Source of the DNA: Burkholderia sp. NRF60-BP8
GTDB lineage: Bacteria > Pseudomonadota > Gammaproteobacteria > Burkholderiales > Burkholderiaceae
Assembly (NCBI RefSeq): GCF_001522585.2
Contig: NZ_CP013374.1
Location: 434,001 to 498,000 of the forward strand
Direction: 5' to 3'
Length of the DNA stretch: 64,000 nt
A model generated the notes under the pieces. The model worked only from the letters and a program-made list of their open reading frames with translations. It was not told the DNA's origin and searched no databases. Shown one piece after another: positions 34,426 to 43,100 of the stretch (the stretch's first letter is position 1; each line of letters starts with the position of its first letter). Made by a program: the position numbers and the translations under genes.

Positions 34426-35643
34426 ATGACGATGCGCTTGCCGGTTTTTTCCCCTCCCGTCGTGCGGGAGACGTCACCATCGCGGCCGCGCGTGCTGTGG
34501 CTATCCTGCATTGCCCATGCCATGCATGACGGCTATACCGACATGATTTACGCGTTGCTACCCGTGTGGCAGTCGGAATTCGGGCTCGACTTTGCGGCGC
34601 TGGCTATCCTGCGCGGCGTCTATGCCGGCACGATGGCGACGCTGCAGTTGTCCGCCGGGCGTCTCGCACAACGTCTGGGCAGCCGCGCGACGCTCGCAGT
34701 CGGTACGCTGCTCGCCGCGCTCGGCTATGCGATCGCGGGCCTGTCGGGCGGCCTGCTCGGCCTCGGCGTCGCACTGGCGATTTCGGGCGGCGGCTCCAGC
34801 ACCCAGCATCCGATCGCATCGGGCGCCGTCTCCCGCATCTACGGGCGCAACGCGAGAGGCCCACTGAGCATCTACAACTTTTCCGGCGATCTGGGGAAAT
34901 CGGCACTGCCGGCCGTCATTTCGCTGCTCGTCACGATGATGTCGTGGCGTCACGCACTCTGGATCGTCGCCGGACTGGGCTGCGTCGTGGCCGCCGTCAT
35001 CGCGCTCTGGTTTCCCACCGTGCCGCGCGGCGCCGCAACGGCGCCGGCAAAAGCGCCCGCGTCCGCTCGACGCGGCGGCACGGGGAGAAGCGGATTCGCC
35101 GCGCTGTTTTCCATCGGCGTGCTCGATACGGCCGTACGCATGGGACTGCTTACCTTTCTGCCTTTTCTGCTCCAGGCAAAGGGCGTCTCGCCTCACCTGC
35201 TGGGAACGTCCCTTGCACTCGTTTTCATCGGGGGCGCGGCCGGCAAATTCATGTGCGGCTGGCTCGGCGCGCGCATGGGTATGGTGAGGACGGTGCTGCT
35301 CACGGAGGGCGGTACGGCTGTGTGCATCGTCGCGACGATGTATCTTCCGTTGACGCTGACCATGGTGCTGTTGCCGATCTTGGGCATGATGCTCAACGGC
35401 ACTTCGTCGGTACTGTACGGAACCGTCCCGGAAATGTCTGCGCCCGAGCGCACCGAGCGCGCATTCGCGATTTTCTATACTGGGACGATCGCGTCGGGCG
35501 CGATATCTCCGGTTCTCTACGGTTTCCTGGGCGACAGGATCGGTGTGCACGGCGCCACGTATGCGACCGCGTTGACCGCGCTGGCAATTTTTCCGCTCGC
35601 CCTTGCACTGCGCCCCTATCTGGCAGATCACTCGACAGGATGA
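34426..35643 (+). CDS. MFS transporter (fosmidomycin-resistance/Fsr-like)
   Basis: 405 residues with 12 predicted membrane helices. The N-terminal helix reads L-W-L-S-C-I-A-H-A-M-H-D-G-Y-T-D-M-I-Y, typical of the fosmidomycin-resistance subgroup with the H-x-x-x-D-G motif in TM1. The loop 2-3 motif is R-L-A-Q-R-L-G-S-R-A-T. The substrate is not deducible. It overlaps the next gene as ATGA (35640-35643), so the transporter and dehydrogenase are translated together and probably handle one metabolite under the divergent LysR. Confidence 0.9.
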   Translation: MTMRLPVFSPPVVRETSPSRPRVLWLSCIAHAMHDGYTDMIYALLPVWQSEFGLDFAALAILRGVYAGTMATLQLSAGRLAQRLGSRATLAVGTLLAALGYAIAGLSGGLLGLGVALAISGGGSSTQHPIASGAVSRIYGRNARGPLSIYNFSGDLGKSALPAVISLLVTMMSWRHALWIVAGLGCVVAAVIALWFPTVPRGAATAPAKAPASARRGGTGRSGFAALFSIGVLDTAVRMGLLTFLPFLLQAKGVSPHLLGTSLALVFIGGAAGKFMCGWLGARMGMVRTVLLTEGGTAVCIVATMYLPLTLTMVLLPILGMMLNGTSSVLYGTVPEMSAPERTERAFAIFYTGTIASGAISPVLYGFLGDRIGVHGATYATALTALAIFPLALALRPYLADHSTG

Positions 35644-36545
35644 ACACCATGACGAAGTCTGACTACCCGAGCGTCGCCCTCGTCGGTCCCGGTGCAATCG
35701 GCACGACCGTCGCCGCGGCCCTTCATGAAGCCGGCCGCACGCCGGTGATCTGCGGCCGCTCGGCGCACGCGCACCTGACGTTGCGCTTCGACGGCGGCGA
35801 GATCGTCGTGCCCGGGCCCGTACTGACCGATCCGCAAGCGGTCGAGAAAAGGGTCGACGTCGTGTTCGTCGCGGTCAAGTCGACGCAGGTGGCGAGCGCG
35901 GCGCCCTGGCTCGCCGCGCTATGCGATGCGCATACCGTCGTCTGCGCGCTGCAAAACGGCGTCGAGCAAAAAACCGCGCTCGCACCGCATGCGGCCGGCG
36001 CCGAGGTCGTGCCGTCGGTCGTCTGGTTTCCGGCACAGCGCGAACCGGATGCGTCGGTGTGGCTGCGGGGCAAGCCTCGACTCACCCTGCCCGACACACC
36101 CGCGAGCAACGTGGTGGTCTCGGCTTTGCGCGGCACGCGATGCTCGCCCGAGGTCGCGGCGGATTTCATCTCGCTCGCGTGGCGAAAGCTTTTGCAGAAC
36201 GCAGTGGCGGGACTCATGGTGCTGACCGGTCGCCGCGCCGGCATGTTCTCGCGAAGCGACATCACCGAACTGTCGCTCGCGTACTTGCGGGAATGTCTCG
36301 AGGTCGCGCGGGCGGAGGGCGCGAAGCTGGGCAATGACGTGCCGCAGGAGATCGTCGACGGCTTCCATGGTTTTCCGCCCGATTTGGGTACGTCGATTCT
36401 CGCCGACCGGCAGGGCAACCACCCGCTCGAATGGGACTGCCGAAATGGCGTCGTGCAGCGATACGGACGAACGCATGGAATTCCGACGCCGATCAGCGAT
36501 CTGGTCGTGCCGCTGCTCGCGGCCGCCAGCGACGGGCCGGGCTGA
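35640..36545 (+). CDS. Ketopantoate reductase-family oxidoreductase (PanE/ApbA-like)
   Basis: 301 residues. The N-terminal Rossmann motif is V-G-P-G-A-I-G-T-T-V-A (about 13-23). The family's catalytic Lys and Asn are retained in W-R-K-L-L-Q-N-A-V. The C-terminal helical domain ends in G-x-P-T-P-I-S-D-L-V. It reduces a 2-oxo acid with NADPH. Its coupling to an exporter-like MFS gene and LysR control argue for an accessory 2-oxo acid substrate rather than housekeeping pantothenate synthesis. Confidence 0.9.
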   Translation: MNTMTKSDYPSVALVGPGAIGTTVAAALHEAGRTPVICGRSAHAHLTLRFDGGEIVVPGPVLTDPQAVEKRVDVVFVAVKSTQVASAAPWLAALCDAHTVVCALQNGVEQKTALAPHAAGAEVVPSVVWFPAQREPDASVWLRGKPRLTLPDTPASNVVVSALRGTRCSPEVAADFISLAWRKLLQNAVAGLMVLTGRRAGMFSRSDITELSLAYLRECLEVARAEGAKLGNDVPQEIVDGFHGFPPDLGTSILADRQGNHPLEWDCRNGVVQRYGRTHGIPTPISDLVVPLLAAASDGPG

Positions 36546-36738
36546 TAGCGAGGAACGCTCTCGATCGAACGAGCAACGAGCCGGGGACGATCGCCCCGTG
36601 TCACGCGGCCGGCCCGACGTTTCGACACACGCAAGCCCGCGACACGCTCCACCCGACGTCCGGGTGATAAGCTCGGCATCGACGCGCTGTCGCGCAGCCC
36701 GTCACCCTATCGACCCTACGCCTCCCGCGAGTCCACCC

Positions 36739-37473
36739 ATGCCCATCGCTCCTGCTGTCGTCGCCGCCTTCACCCCCACCGGCAAGCTCCGCGCATCGAT
36801 CAACCTCGGCAACCCGATCCTCGCGAACCGCGACCCGGCAACGGGCGAACCGTTCGGCGTATCGATCGACCTCGCCCGTGCATTCGCCGAGCGCCTGTCG
36901 GCCGACCTGGAACTCGTGGTGTTCGACGGCGCCGCCAAATCGGTGCAGGCGCTGACCGACGAGCGCGCCGATTTCGGCTTCTTCGCGGTCGATCCGCTGC
37001 GCGGCGAAACCGTCGCGTTCACCGCGCCGTACGTGCTGATCGAAGGCTTCTATCTCGTGCCGGACGCGTCGCCGATCCGCACCAACGCGGACGTCGATCA
37101 ACCGCACAACCGCGTGGCCGTCGGCAAGGGCAGCGCGTACGACCTGTTCCTCACTCGCGAACTGAAGGCGGCGCAGATCGTGCGCGCACCGACGTCGCAA
37201 GCCGTCGTGTCGACGTTCGTCGAGCAGCAACTGGAAGTGGCGGCCGGCGTGAAGCAACAGCTCGAGGCCGACGCCGCGAAAACGCCCGGCCTGCGCCTGC
37301 TCGACGAGCGTTTCATGGTGATCCGGCAGGCGATGGGCGTGCCGAAGAGTCGCGGCGACGCGACTGCCGCGGCACTGGCCGCGTTCGTCGAGGAGATGAA
37401 GGCGTCGGGCTTCGTCGCCGATTCGCTGCGCCGGCACGGCATCACGGGCGCGTCGGTCGCGCCGGCCGCCTGA
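36739..37473 (+). CDS. Transporter-substrate-binding domain protein without signal peptide
   Basis: 244 residues of the SBP_bac_3 fold: G-K-L-R-A-S-I-N-L-G-N-P, then G-V-S-I-D-L-A-R-A-F-A, and V-A-V-G-K-G-S-A-Y-D at the second lobe. The first 14 residues are not a signal peptide, so it is probably cytoplasmic. It resembles the protein at 3076-3813 in lacking both export signal and permease neighbours. Candidate roles are substrate sensing or a cyclohexadienyl-dehydratase-like enzyme built on this fold. Confidence 0.82.
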   Translation: MPIAPAVVAAFTPTGKLRASINLGNPILANRDPATGEPFGVSIDLARAFAERLSADLELVVFDGAAKSVQALTDERADFGFFAVDPLRGETVAFTAPYVLIEGFYLVPDASPIRTNADVDQPHNRVAVGKGSAYDLFLTRELKAAQIVRAPTSQAVVSTFVEQQLEVAAGVKQQLEADAAKTPGLRLLDERFMVIRQAMGVPKSRGDATAAALAAFVEEMKASGFVADSLRRHGITGASVAPAA

Positions 37474-37760
37474 TCGGAAAAATCGCGCCGGAGGCGGTGA
37501 ACGGCGCGGCGGCGCCCGGCGCCCGGCGCCCACCGCCATCCTACGGCCGCCGAACGGGCCGTCTGCTGCGCCGCATCAATCCGTATCCGGTTGCGCCCGC
37601 TGCCGCACGCACGAAGCGCCACCGGCGCAATCGCCGTCGCCCAGCCGGCCACGACCCGACGCTAGCGCAAACCCGGACCCGGTTGCACTGTTCATCGCCA
37701 TTCTGGTCCTGTATCGTCCTCCCATCCCCGATTGCGAAACCGCTGCATGGGAGGCTCACG

Positions 37761-39068
37761 ATGCGAAAAAAGAATGCTGCAGCCGTCTGGATCCTGATCG
37801 CGATGGCGGTAGGCATCGTGATCGGCTACATGATCTTCACGAGCTTTCCGGACAGGAAAGCCGCCGCCGAAATCGCCGGCTACATCTCGCTCGTGTCCGA
37901 CGTGTTCCTGCGGCTGATCAAGATGGTGATCGGGCCGCTCGTCTTCTCCACGCTGGTCGTCGGCATCGCACACATGGGCGACGCGGCGTCGGTCGGACGC
38001 GTGTTCGCGAAATCGATCGGCTGGTTCGTCACCGCGTCGCTGGTCTCGCTGCTGCTCGGGTTGCTGATGGCGAACCTGCTGCGGCCCGGCGAGAACCTCG
38101 GCCTGCCGCTGCCGGACATCGGCGCATCCGCGAACCTCGCGACGTCCAAGTTCACGCTGAAGGATTTCGTCGGCCACATGGTGCCGAGATCGATCGCCGA
38201 GGCGATGGCGAACAACGAGATCCTGCAGATCGTCGTGTTCTCGATGTTCTTCGGCGTCGCGCTCGCCGCACTCGGCGAGCGCGGCAAGATCCTGATCGCC
38301 GCGATCGACCAGTTGTCGCACGTGATGCTCAAGATCACCGGCTACGTGATGAAGCTCGCGCCGCTCGCGGTGATGGCCGCGATGGCCGCCACCGTCGCGG
38401 TCAACGGGCTGTCGGTACTGCTGAAGTTCGCGGTGTTCATGGGCGACTTCTACATCAGCCTGTTCCTGCTTTGGGCATTGCTCGTCTGTGCGGGATTCCT
38501 GTTCCTCGGCCGCCGCGTGTTCAAGCTGCTCGTGCTGATCAAGGAAGCGTTCATGCTGTCGTTCGCGACCGCCAGCTCCGAGGCCGCGTACCCGAAGATC
38601 CTCGACGCGCTCGACCGGTTCGGCGTACGCCGCAAGATCTCGAGCTTCGTGATGCCGATGGGCTATTCGTTCAACCTCGACGGGTCGATGATGTACTGCA
38701 CGTTCGCGTCGCTGTTCATCGCGCAGGCGTACAACCAGCACCTGTCGCTCGGCACGCAAATCACGATGCTGCTGGTCCTGATGCTCACGTCGAAGGGGAT
38801 GGCCGGCGTGCCGCGTGCATCGCTCGTCGTGATCGCGGCCACGCTGCACCAGTTCGGGCTTCCGGAGGCCGGGCTGCTGCTGATTCTCGGCGTCGACACG
38901 TTCCTCGACATGGGCCGCTCGGCCACCAATGCGGTGGGCAACTCGATCGCCAGCGCGGTGGTCGCGAAATGGGAAGGCCAGCTGCTGTCGGAAGCGGAAG
39001 CCGACGCCAACGCGGCGCGCATCGAAGCGGAACAGGAAGCGACGATCGCACATCCGACGGAAGTCTGA
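37761..39068 (+). CDS. Dicarboxylate/amino acid:cation symporter
   Basis: 435 residues. The ATG at 37761 has a strong GGGAGG site. The family signatures include S-F-A-T-A-S-S-E-A-A-Y-P (Ser-rich HP1), S-F-N-L-D-G-S-M-M-Y (TM7), K-G-M-A-G-V-P-R-A-S (HP2) and D-M-G-R-S-A-T-N-A-V-G-N (TM8), more canonical than in the 28531 paralogue. The C-terminus is acidic (E-A-E-A-D-A-N-A-A-R). It is followed after 13 nt by a binding-protein gene, an unusual pairing suggesting shared regulation by acidic amino acids. Confidence 0.95.
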   Translation: MRKKNAAAVWILIAMAVGIVIGYMIFTSFPDRKAAAEIAGYISLVSDVFLRLIKMVIGPLVFSTLVVGIAHMGDAASVGRVFAKSIGWFVTASLVSLLLGLLMANLLRPGENLGLPLPDIGASANLATSKFTLKDFVGHMVPRSIAEAMANNEILQIVVFSMFFGVALAALGERGKILIAAIDQLSHVMLKITGYVMKLAPLAVMAAMAATVAVNGLSVLLKFAVFMGDFYISLFLLWALLVCAGFLFLGRRVFKLLVLIKEAFMLSFATASSEAAYPKILDALDRFGVRRKISSFVMPMGYSFNLDGSMMYCTFASLFIAQAYNQHLSLGTQITMLLVLMLTSKGMAGVPRASLVVIAATLHQFGLPEAGLLLILGVDTFLDMGRSATNAVGNSIASAVVAKWEGQLLSEAEADANAARIEAEQEATIAHPTEV

Positions 39069-39081
39069 CGGAGGCCTGGCG

Positions 39082-40023
39082 ATGAAGATGCAGCGATTCT
39101 GGCGTGCGCTCGCGCTCGCGGGCCTGCTCGCCACGGGCGCGACCGCGCGCGCGGAAGATGCGCCGTCGACGCCGCCGCGCGTCGAGCCGGTCGCGCCGGC
39201 TCAACTGACGGGCACGCTCGCGAAGGTGCGTGGCAGCGGCACGATCGCGCTCGGCTATCGCGACGCGTCGATCCCGTTCTCGTACCTGAACGCGCGCAAC
39301 CAGCCGATCGGCTATTCGATCGAGCTGTGCAAGGCGCTCGTGTCGTCGATCGAGGATGCGGTCAACCGGAACCTGACGATCCGCTGGGTGCCGGTCACGT
39401 CCGACAACCGTATCGACGCGGTGGTCAGCGGGAAAGTCGATCTGGAATGCGGCTCCACGACCAGCAACCTCGAGCGCCAGAAACGCGTGGCGTTCTCGCC
39501 GATCATCTTCGTGGCCGGCACGAAGGTGATGGTGAAACGCGGCGCGCCGGTCCGCTCGTTCCGCGATCTCGCGGGGAAGAAGGTCGCGGTGACGGCCGGC
39601 ACGACCAACGAGAAGGCGCTGCGCGACCTGAACGAGCGGTTCAGGCTCGGGATCCAGCTACAGGTGGTGCCGGATCATGCGCAGGGCTTCGCACTCGTCG
39701 CGAACGGCAGCGCCGACGCGTTCGCGACGGACGACGTGCTGCTGTACGGGCTGATCGCCGAGAACGCGAACAAGGGCGGCCAGTACGACGTGGTGGGCGA
39801 CTTCCTGTCCTACGACCCGTACGGAATCATGTTCCGCAAGGACGATCCGCAGCTCGCCCAGCTCGTGAAGAGCACGTTCCAGGAGCTGGCCGCCGACGGC
39901 GAGATCGCGCGCCAGTACAAGCGCTGGTTCCTGCGTCCGCTTCCGTCGGGCCTGAGCCTCAACCTGCCGATGAGCCCGCAACTGGAAACCATCATCGAGA
40001 CGATCGGCGTCAACGGGAGTTGA
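39082..40023 (+). CDS. Amino-acid ABC transporter solute-binding protein (GltI-like)
   Basis: 313 residues. Signal peptide 1-24 (L-A-L-A-G-L-L-A-T-G-A-T-A-R-A). The mature region has G-T-I-A-L-G-Y-R-D-A-S-I-P-F-S-Y, G-Y-S-I-E-L-C and V-D-L-E-C-G-S-T-T-S-N-L-E-R, the pattern of glutamate/aspartate-binding GltI. GltI homologues need GltJKL, absent here, so it must use an ABC module encoded elsewhere or collaborate with the symporter upstream. A GGAGG site precedes the start. Confidence 0.93.
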   Translation: MKMQRFWRALALAGLLATGATARAEDAPSTPPRVEPVAPAQLTGTLAKVRGSGTIALGYRDASIPFSYLNARNQPIGYSIELCKALVSSIEDAVNRNLTIRWVPVTSDNRIDAVVSGKVDLECGSTTSNLERQKRVAFSPIIFVAGTKVMVKRGAPVRSFRDLAGKKVAVTAGTTNEKALRDLNERFRLGIQLQVVPDHAQGFALVANGSADAFATDDVLLYGLIAENANKGGQYDVVGDFLSYDPYGIMFRKDDPQLAQLVKSTFQELAADGEIARQYKRWFLRPLPSGLSLNLPMSPQLETIIETIGVNGS

Positions 40024-40060
40024 GCGGCGTCGACATGAGCGACGCATGACGAAACAAGAA

Positions 40061-40092
40061 CGGCCCCGATGCGTCGCCAGGCACCGGGGCCG
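40061..40092 (-). terminator. Terminator shared by the convergent binding protein and uvrA-like genes
   Basis: An inverted repeat CGGCCCCG (40061-40068) / CGGGGCCG (40085-40092). Read on the minus strand it is followed by TTCTTGTTT, giving a T-rich tail for the uvrA-like transcript. Confidence 0.6.
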
Positions 40093-40111
40093 CTCGCCGG
40101 ATGCAGCGCGC

Positions 40112-43100
40112 TCAGCCGACTCGCGCCGCGCCCTGCCGCGCCGCTTCGGCGCCTTCGACAGCCGTTCGCGCCAGCACCGGCTTCAGCGCCTGCCCGGTAT
40201 GGCTTGCCTTCACCTGCACGAGCGCTTCCGGCGGCGCCGCCGCGACGATCGTGCCGCCCCCCACCCCGCCTTCCGGCCCGAGATCGATGATCCAGTCGGC
40301 TTCCGCGACCACGTCGAGGTCATGCTCGATCACGACGACGCTATGCCCGGCATCCACCAACCGGTGCAGCACGCGAATCAGCTTCGCGACGTCCGCCATG
40401 TGCAGGCCGACCGTCGGTTCGTCGAGCACGTACAGCGTGTGCGGCGCCTTCTGGCCGCGTCGCGTGACGTCGTCGCGCACCTTCGTCAGCTCGGTGACGA
40501 GCTTGATGCGCTGCGCTTCGCCGCCGGACAGCGTCGGCGACGGCTGGCCGAGCGTCAGATAGCCTAGCCCGACGTCCTTCATCAACTGCAGCGGATGCGC
40601 GATGTTCGAGATCGGCGCGAAAAATTCCACCGCCTCGTCGATCTCCATCGTCAGCACGTCGCCGATGTTCCGCCCGCGCCACGTGACGGCGAGCGTTTCC
40701 GGATTGAAGCGCTGCCCGTGGCACACGTCGCACGGCACCTTCACGTCGGGCAGGAAGCTCATGCCGATCGTGCGCACGCCTTGCCCTTCGCACGCGGGGC
40801 AGCGCCCGTCGCCGGTATTGAACGAGAAACGCGACGCCGTATAGCCGCGTGCGCGCGCTTCGAGCGTATCGGCGAACAGCTTGCGAATCGTGTCCCATAC
40901 GCCGATGTAGGTGGCCGGGCACGAGCGCGGCGTCTTGCCGATCGGCGTCTGATCGACTTCGAGCACGCGATCGATCTGCTCCCAGCCGCTCAGCGACTCG
41001 CAGCCCTGCCACGCATGCGTGACGTTCAGCGACGGCCGCGGCGCGCTGCGCGCGAGCACGCTCGAGCGGCGCTCGGCGGCCGGTGCGTCCTGCTGCGCCG
41101 CCTTGCGCGCCCGCCGCGTAGCCGGCGACGACAGCACCGAGCGGCCGACCGCGTCGAGCAGGTTCGTCATCAGCACGTCGCGCGCGAGCGTCGACTTGCC
41201 CGACCCGCTGACGCCCGTCACCGCGACGAGCCGCGCGAGCGGAATGCCGACCGTGACGTCGCGCAGGTTGTGCAACCTGGCGCCATACACGGTCAGCCAC
41301 GCTTCCGGCACCGCCGCCCCGCCTTTCTTGCCCGGCAGGCTCACGCTGCGGCGCGGCTGCAGCGGATGCAGCATCGGCTGCGCGAGCAGGCGGCCCGTCA
41401 CCGATTCGGCCTGCGCGGCGAGATCGGCGACCGCGCCTTGCGCGACCAGCGTGCCGCCGCGCTTGCCGGCGCCCGGACCGACGTCGATGATGTGATCCGC
41501 GCGGCGGATCGTGTCCTCGTCATGCTCGACGACGACCAGCGTATTGCCCTTGTCGCCGAGCTTGCGCAATGCGTCCAGCAGGATCTGGTTGTCGCGCGGA
41601 TGCAGGCCGATCGTCGGCTCGTCGAGCACGTAGCAGACGCCCTGCAGATTGCTGCCGAGCTGCGCGGCCAGCCGGATACGCTGCGCTTCGCCGCCCGACA
41701 GGCTCGGCGCCGCGCGGTCGAGGCTCAGATAGCCGAGCCCGACTTCCTCGAGAAACGCGAGGCGGCTGCCGATCTCGCTGACGATGTCGCGCGCGATCTG
41801 CGCGTCGCGCCCGGCGAGTTCGAGCGCGTCGATCCAGCGGCGCGTGTCCGACACCGTCCATTGCGCGACCTCGACGATCGGATGCGCATCGAACGTGACC
41901 GCGCGCGCGGTCGGGTTCAGCCGCGTACCGCCGCAATCCGGGCACGGCTCGTTGCCGACACCCTCCGGCTCCTGCTCGTCCGACGGCAGCGTCTGTTCGC
42001 GGCCGCGGCCGTCCTCGGCGAGCACCGTGTCGTCGTACGCGGCGCGCTGCTCGCGCGTGAGCGTGACGCCGGTACCGACGCAAGTCGTGCACCAGCCGTG
42101 CTTGCTGTTGTACGAGAACATCCGAGGGTCGAGCTCCGGATAGCTCGTGCCGCACACCGGGCACGCGCGCTTGACCGACAGCACCTTGACCGCGCCGACC
42201 CCGGCGGTCGAATGATCGTTGCGCATCGCATCGTGCAGCCCGTCGAGCGGCGCGAGCAGGTGCATCACGCCCTTGCCGAGCTCGAGCGTCTCGTCGAGCC
42301 TGCGCCGCAACTCGGCTTCGTTGTCCGGCGACACGACGATATCGGCAACCGGCAATTCGATCGTGTGCTCGCGGAAGCGGTCGAGCTTCGGCCACGGGTC
42401 GACCGTGACGAACTCGCCGTCGACGCGCAGATGCGTGCTGCCGCGCGCCTTCGCCCACTTCGCGAGATCCGTGTACACGCCCTTGCGGTTGACGACGAGC
42501 GGCGCGAGCAGCCCGACGTGTTCGCCGCGATGATCGCGCAGCAGTTGCGCGGCGATCGATTCGACGGATTGCGACGTGACCGGCGTACCGTCGTGGATGC
42601 AGTGCTGCAGGCCGAGCTTCACATACAGCAACCGCAGGAAATGCCACACCTCGGACGTGGTCGCGACCGTGCTCTTGCGCCCGCCGCGCGACAGCCGCTG
42701 CTCGATCGCGACGGTCGGCGGAATGCCGTACACCGCGTCGACCTCGGGGCGGCCGGCCGGCTGCACGATCGAGCGCGCATACGCGTTCAGCGATTCGAGA
42801 TAGCGGCGCTGGCCTTCGTGGAACAGGATGTCGAACGCGAGCGTCGACTTGCCGGACCCCGACACGCCGGTGATCACGTTGAACTTGCCGTGCGGGATGT
42901 CGACGTCGAGCGACTTCAGGTTGTGCTCGCGCGCGTTGACGATCCGCACGACGTCCTCGCCCTCGACCGCACGGCGCGCACGCGCCGCGCTCAGCACGGC
43001 CTGCAGCGGCACGCCTTCGTCGGCAGCCGCCGCTGCGCCGTCCATCGCGCGGTCGTACTGCAGCAGCGCCACGCCCGTATGCGATTCGGCGCAGGCTTTC

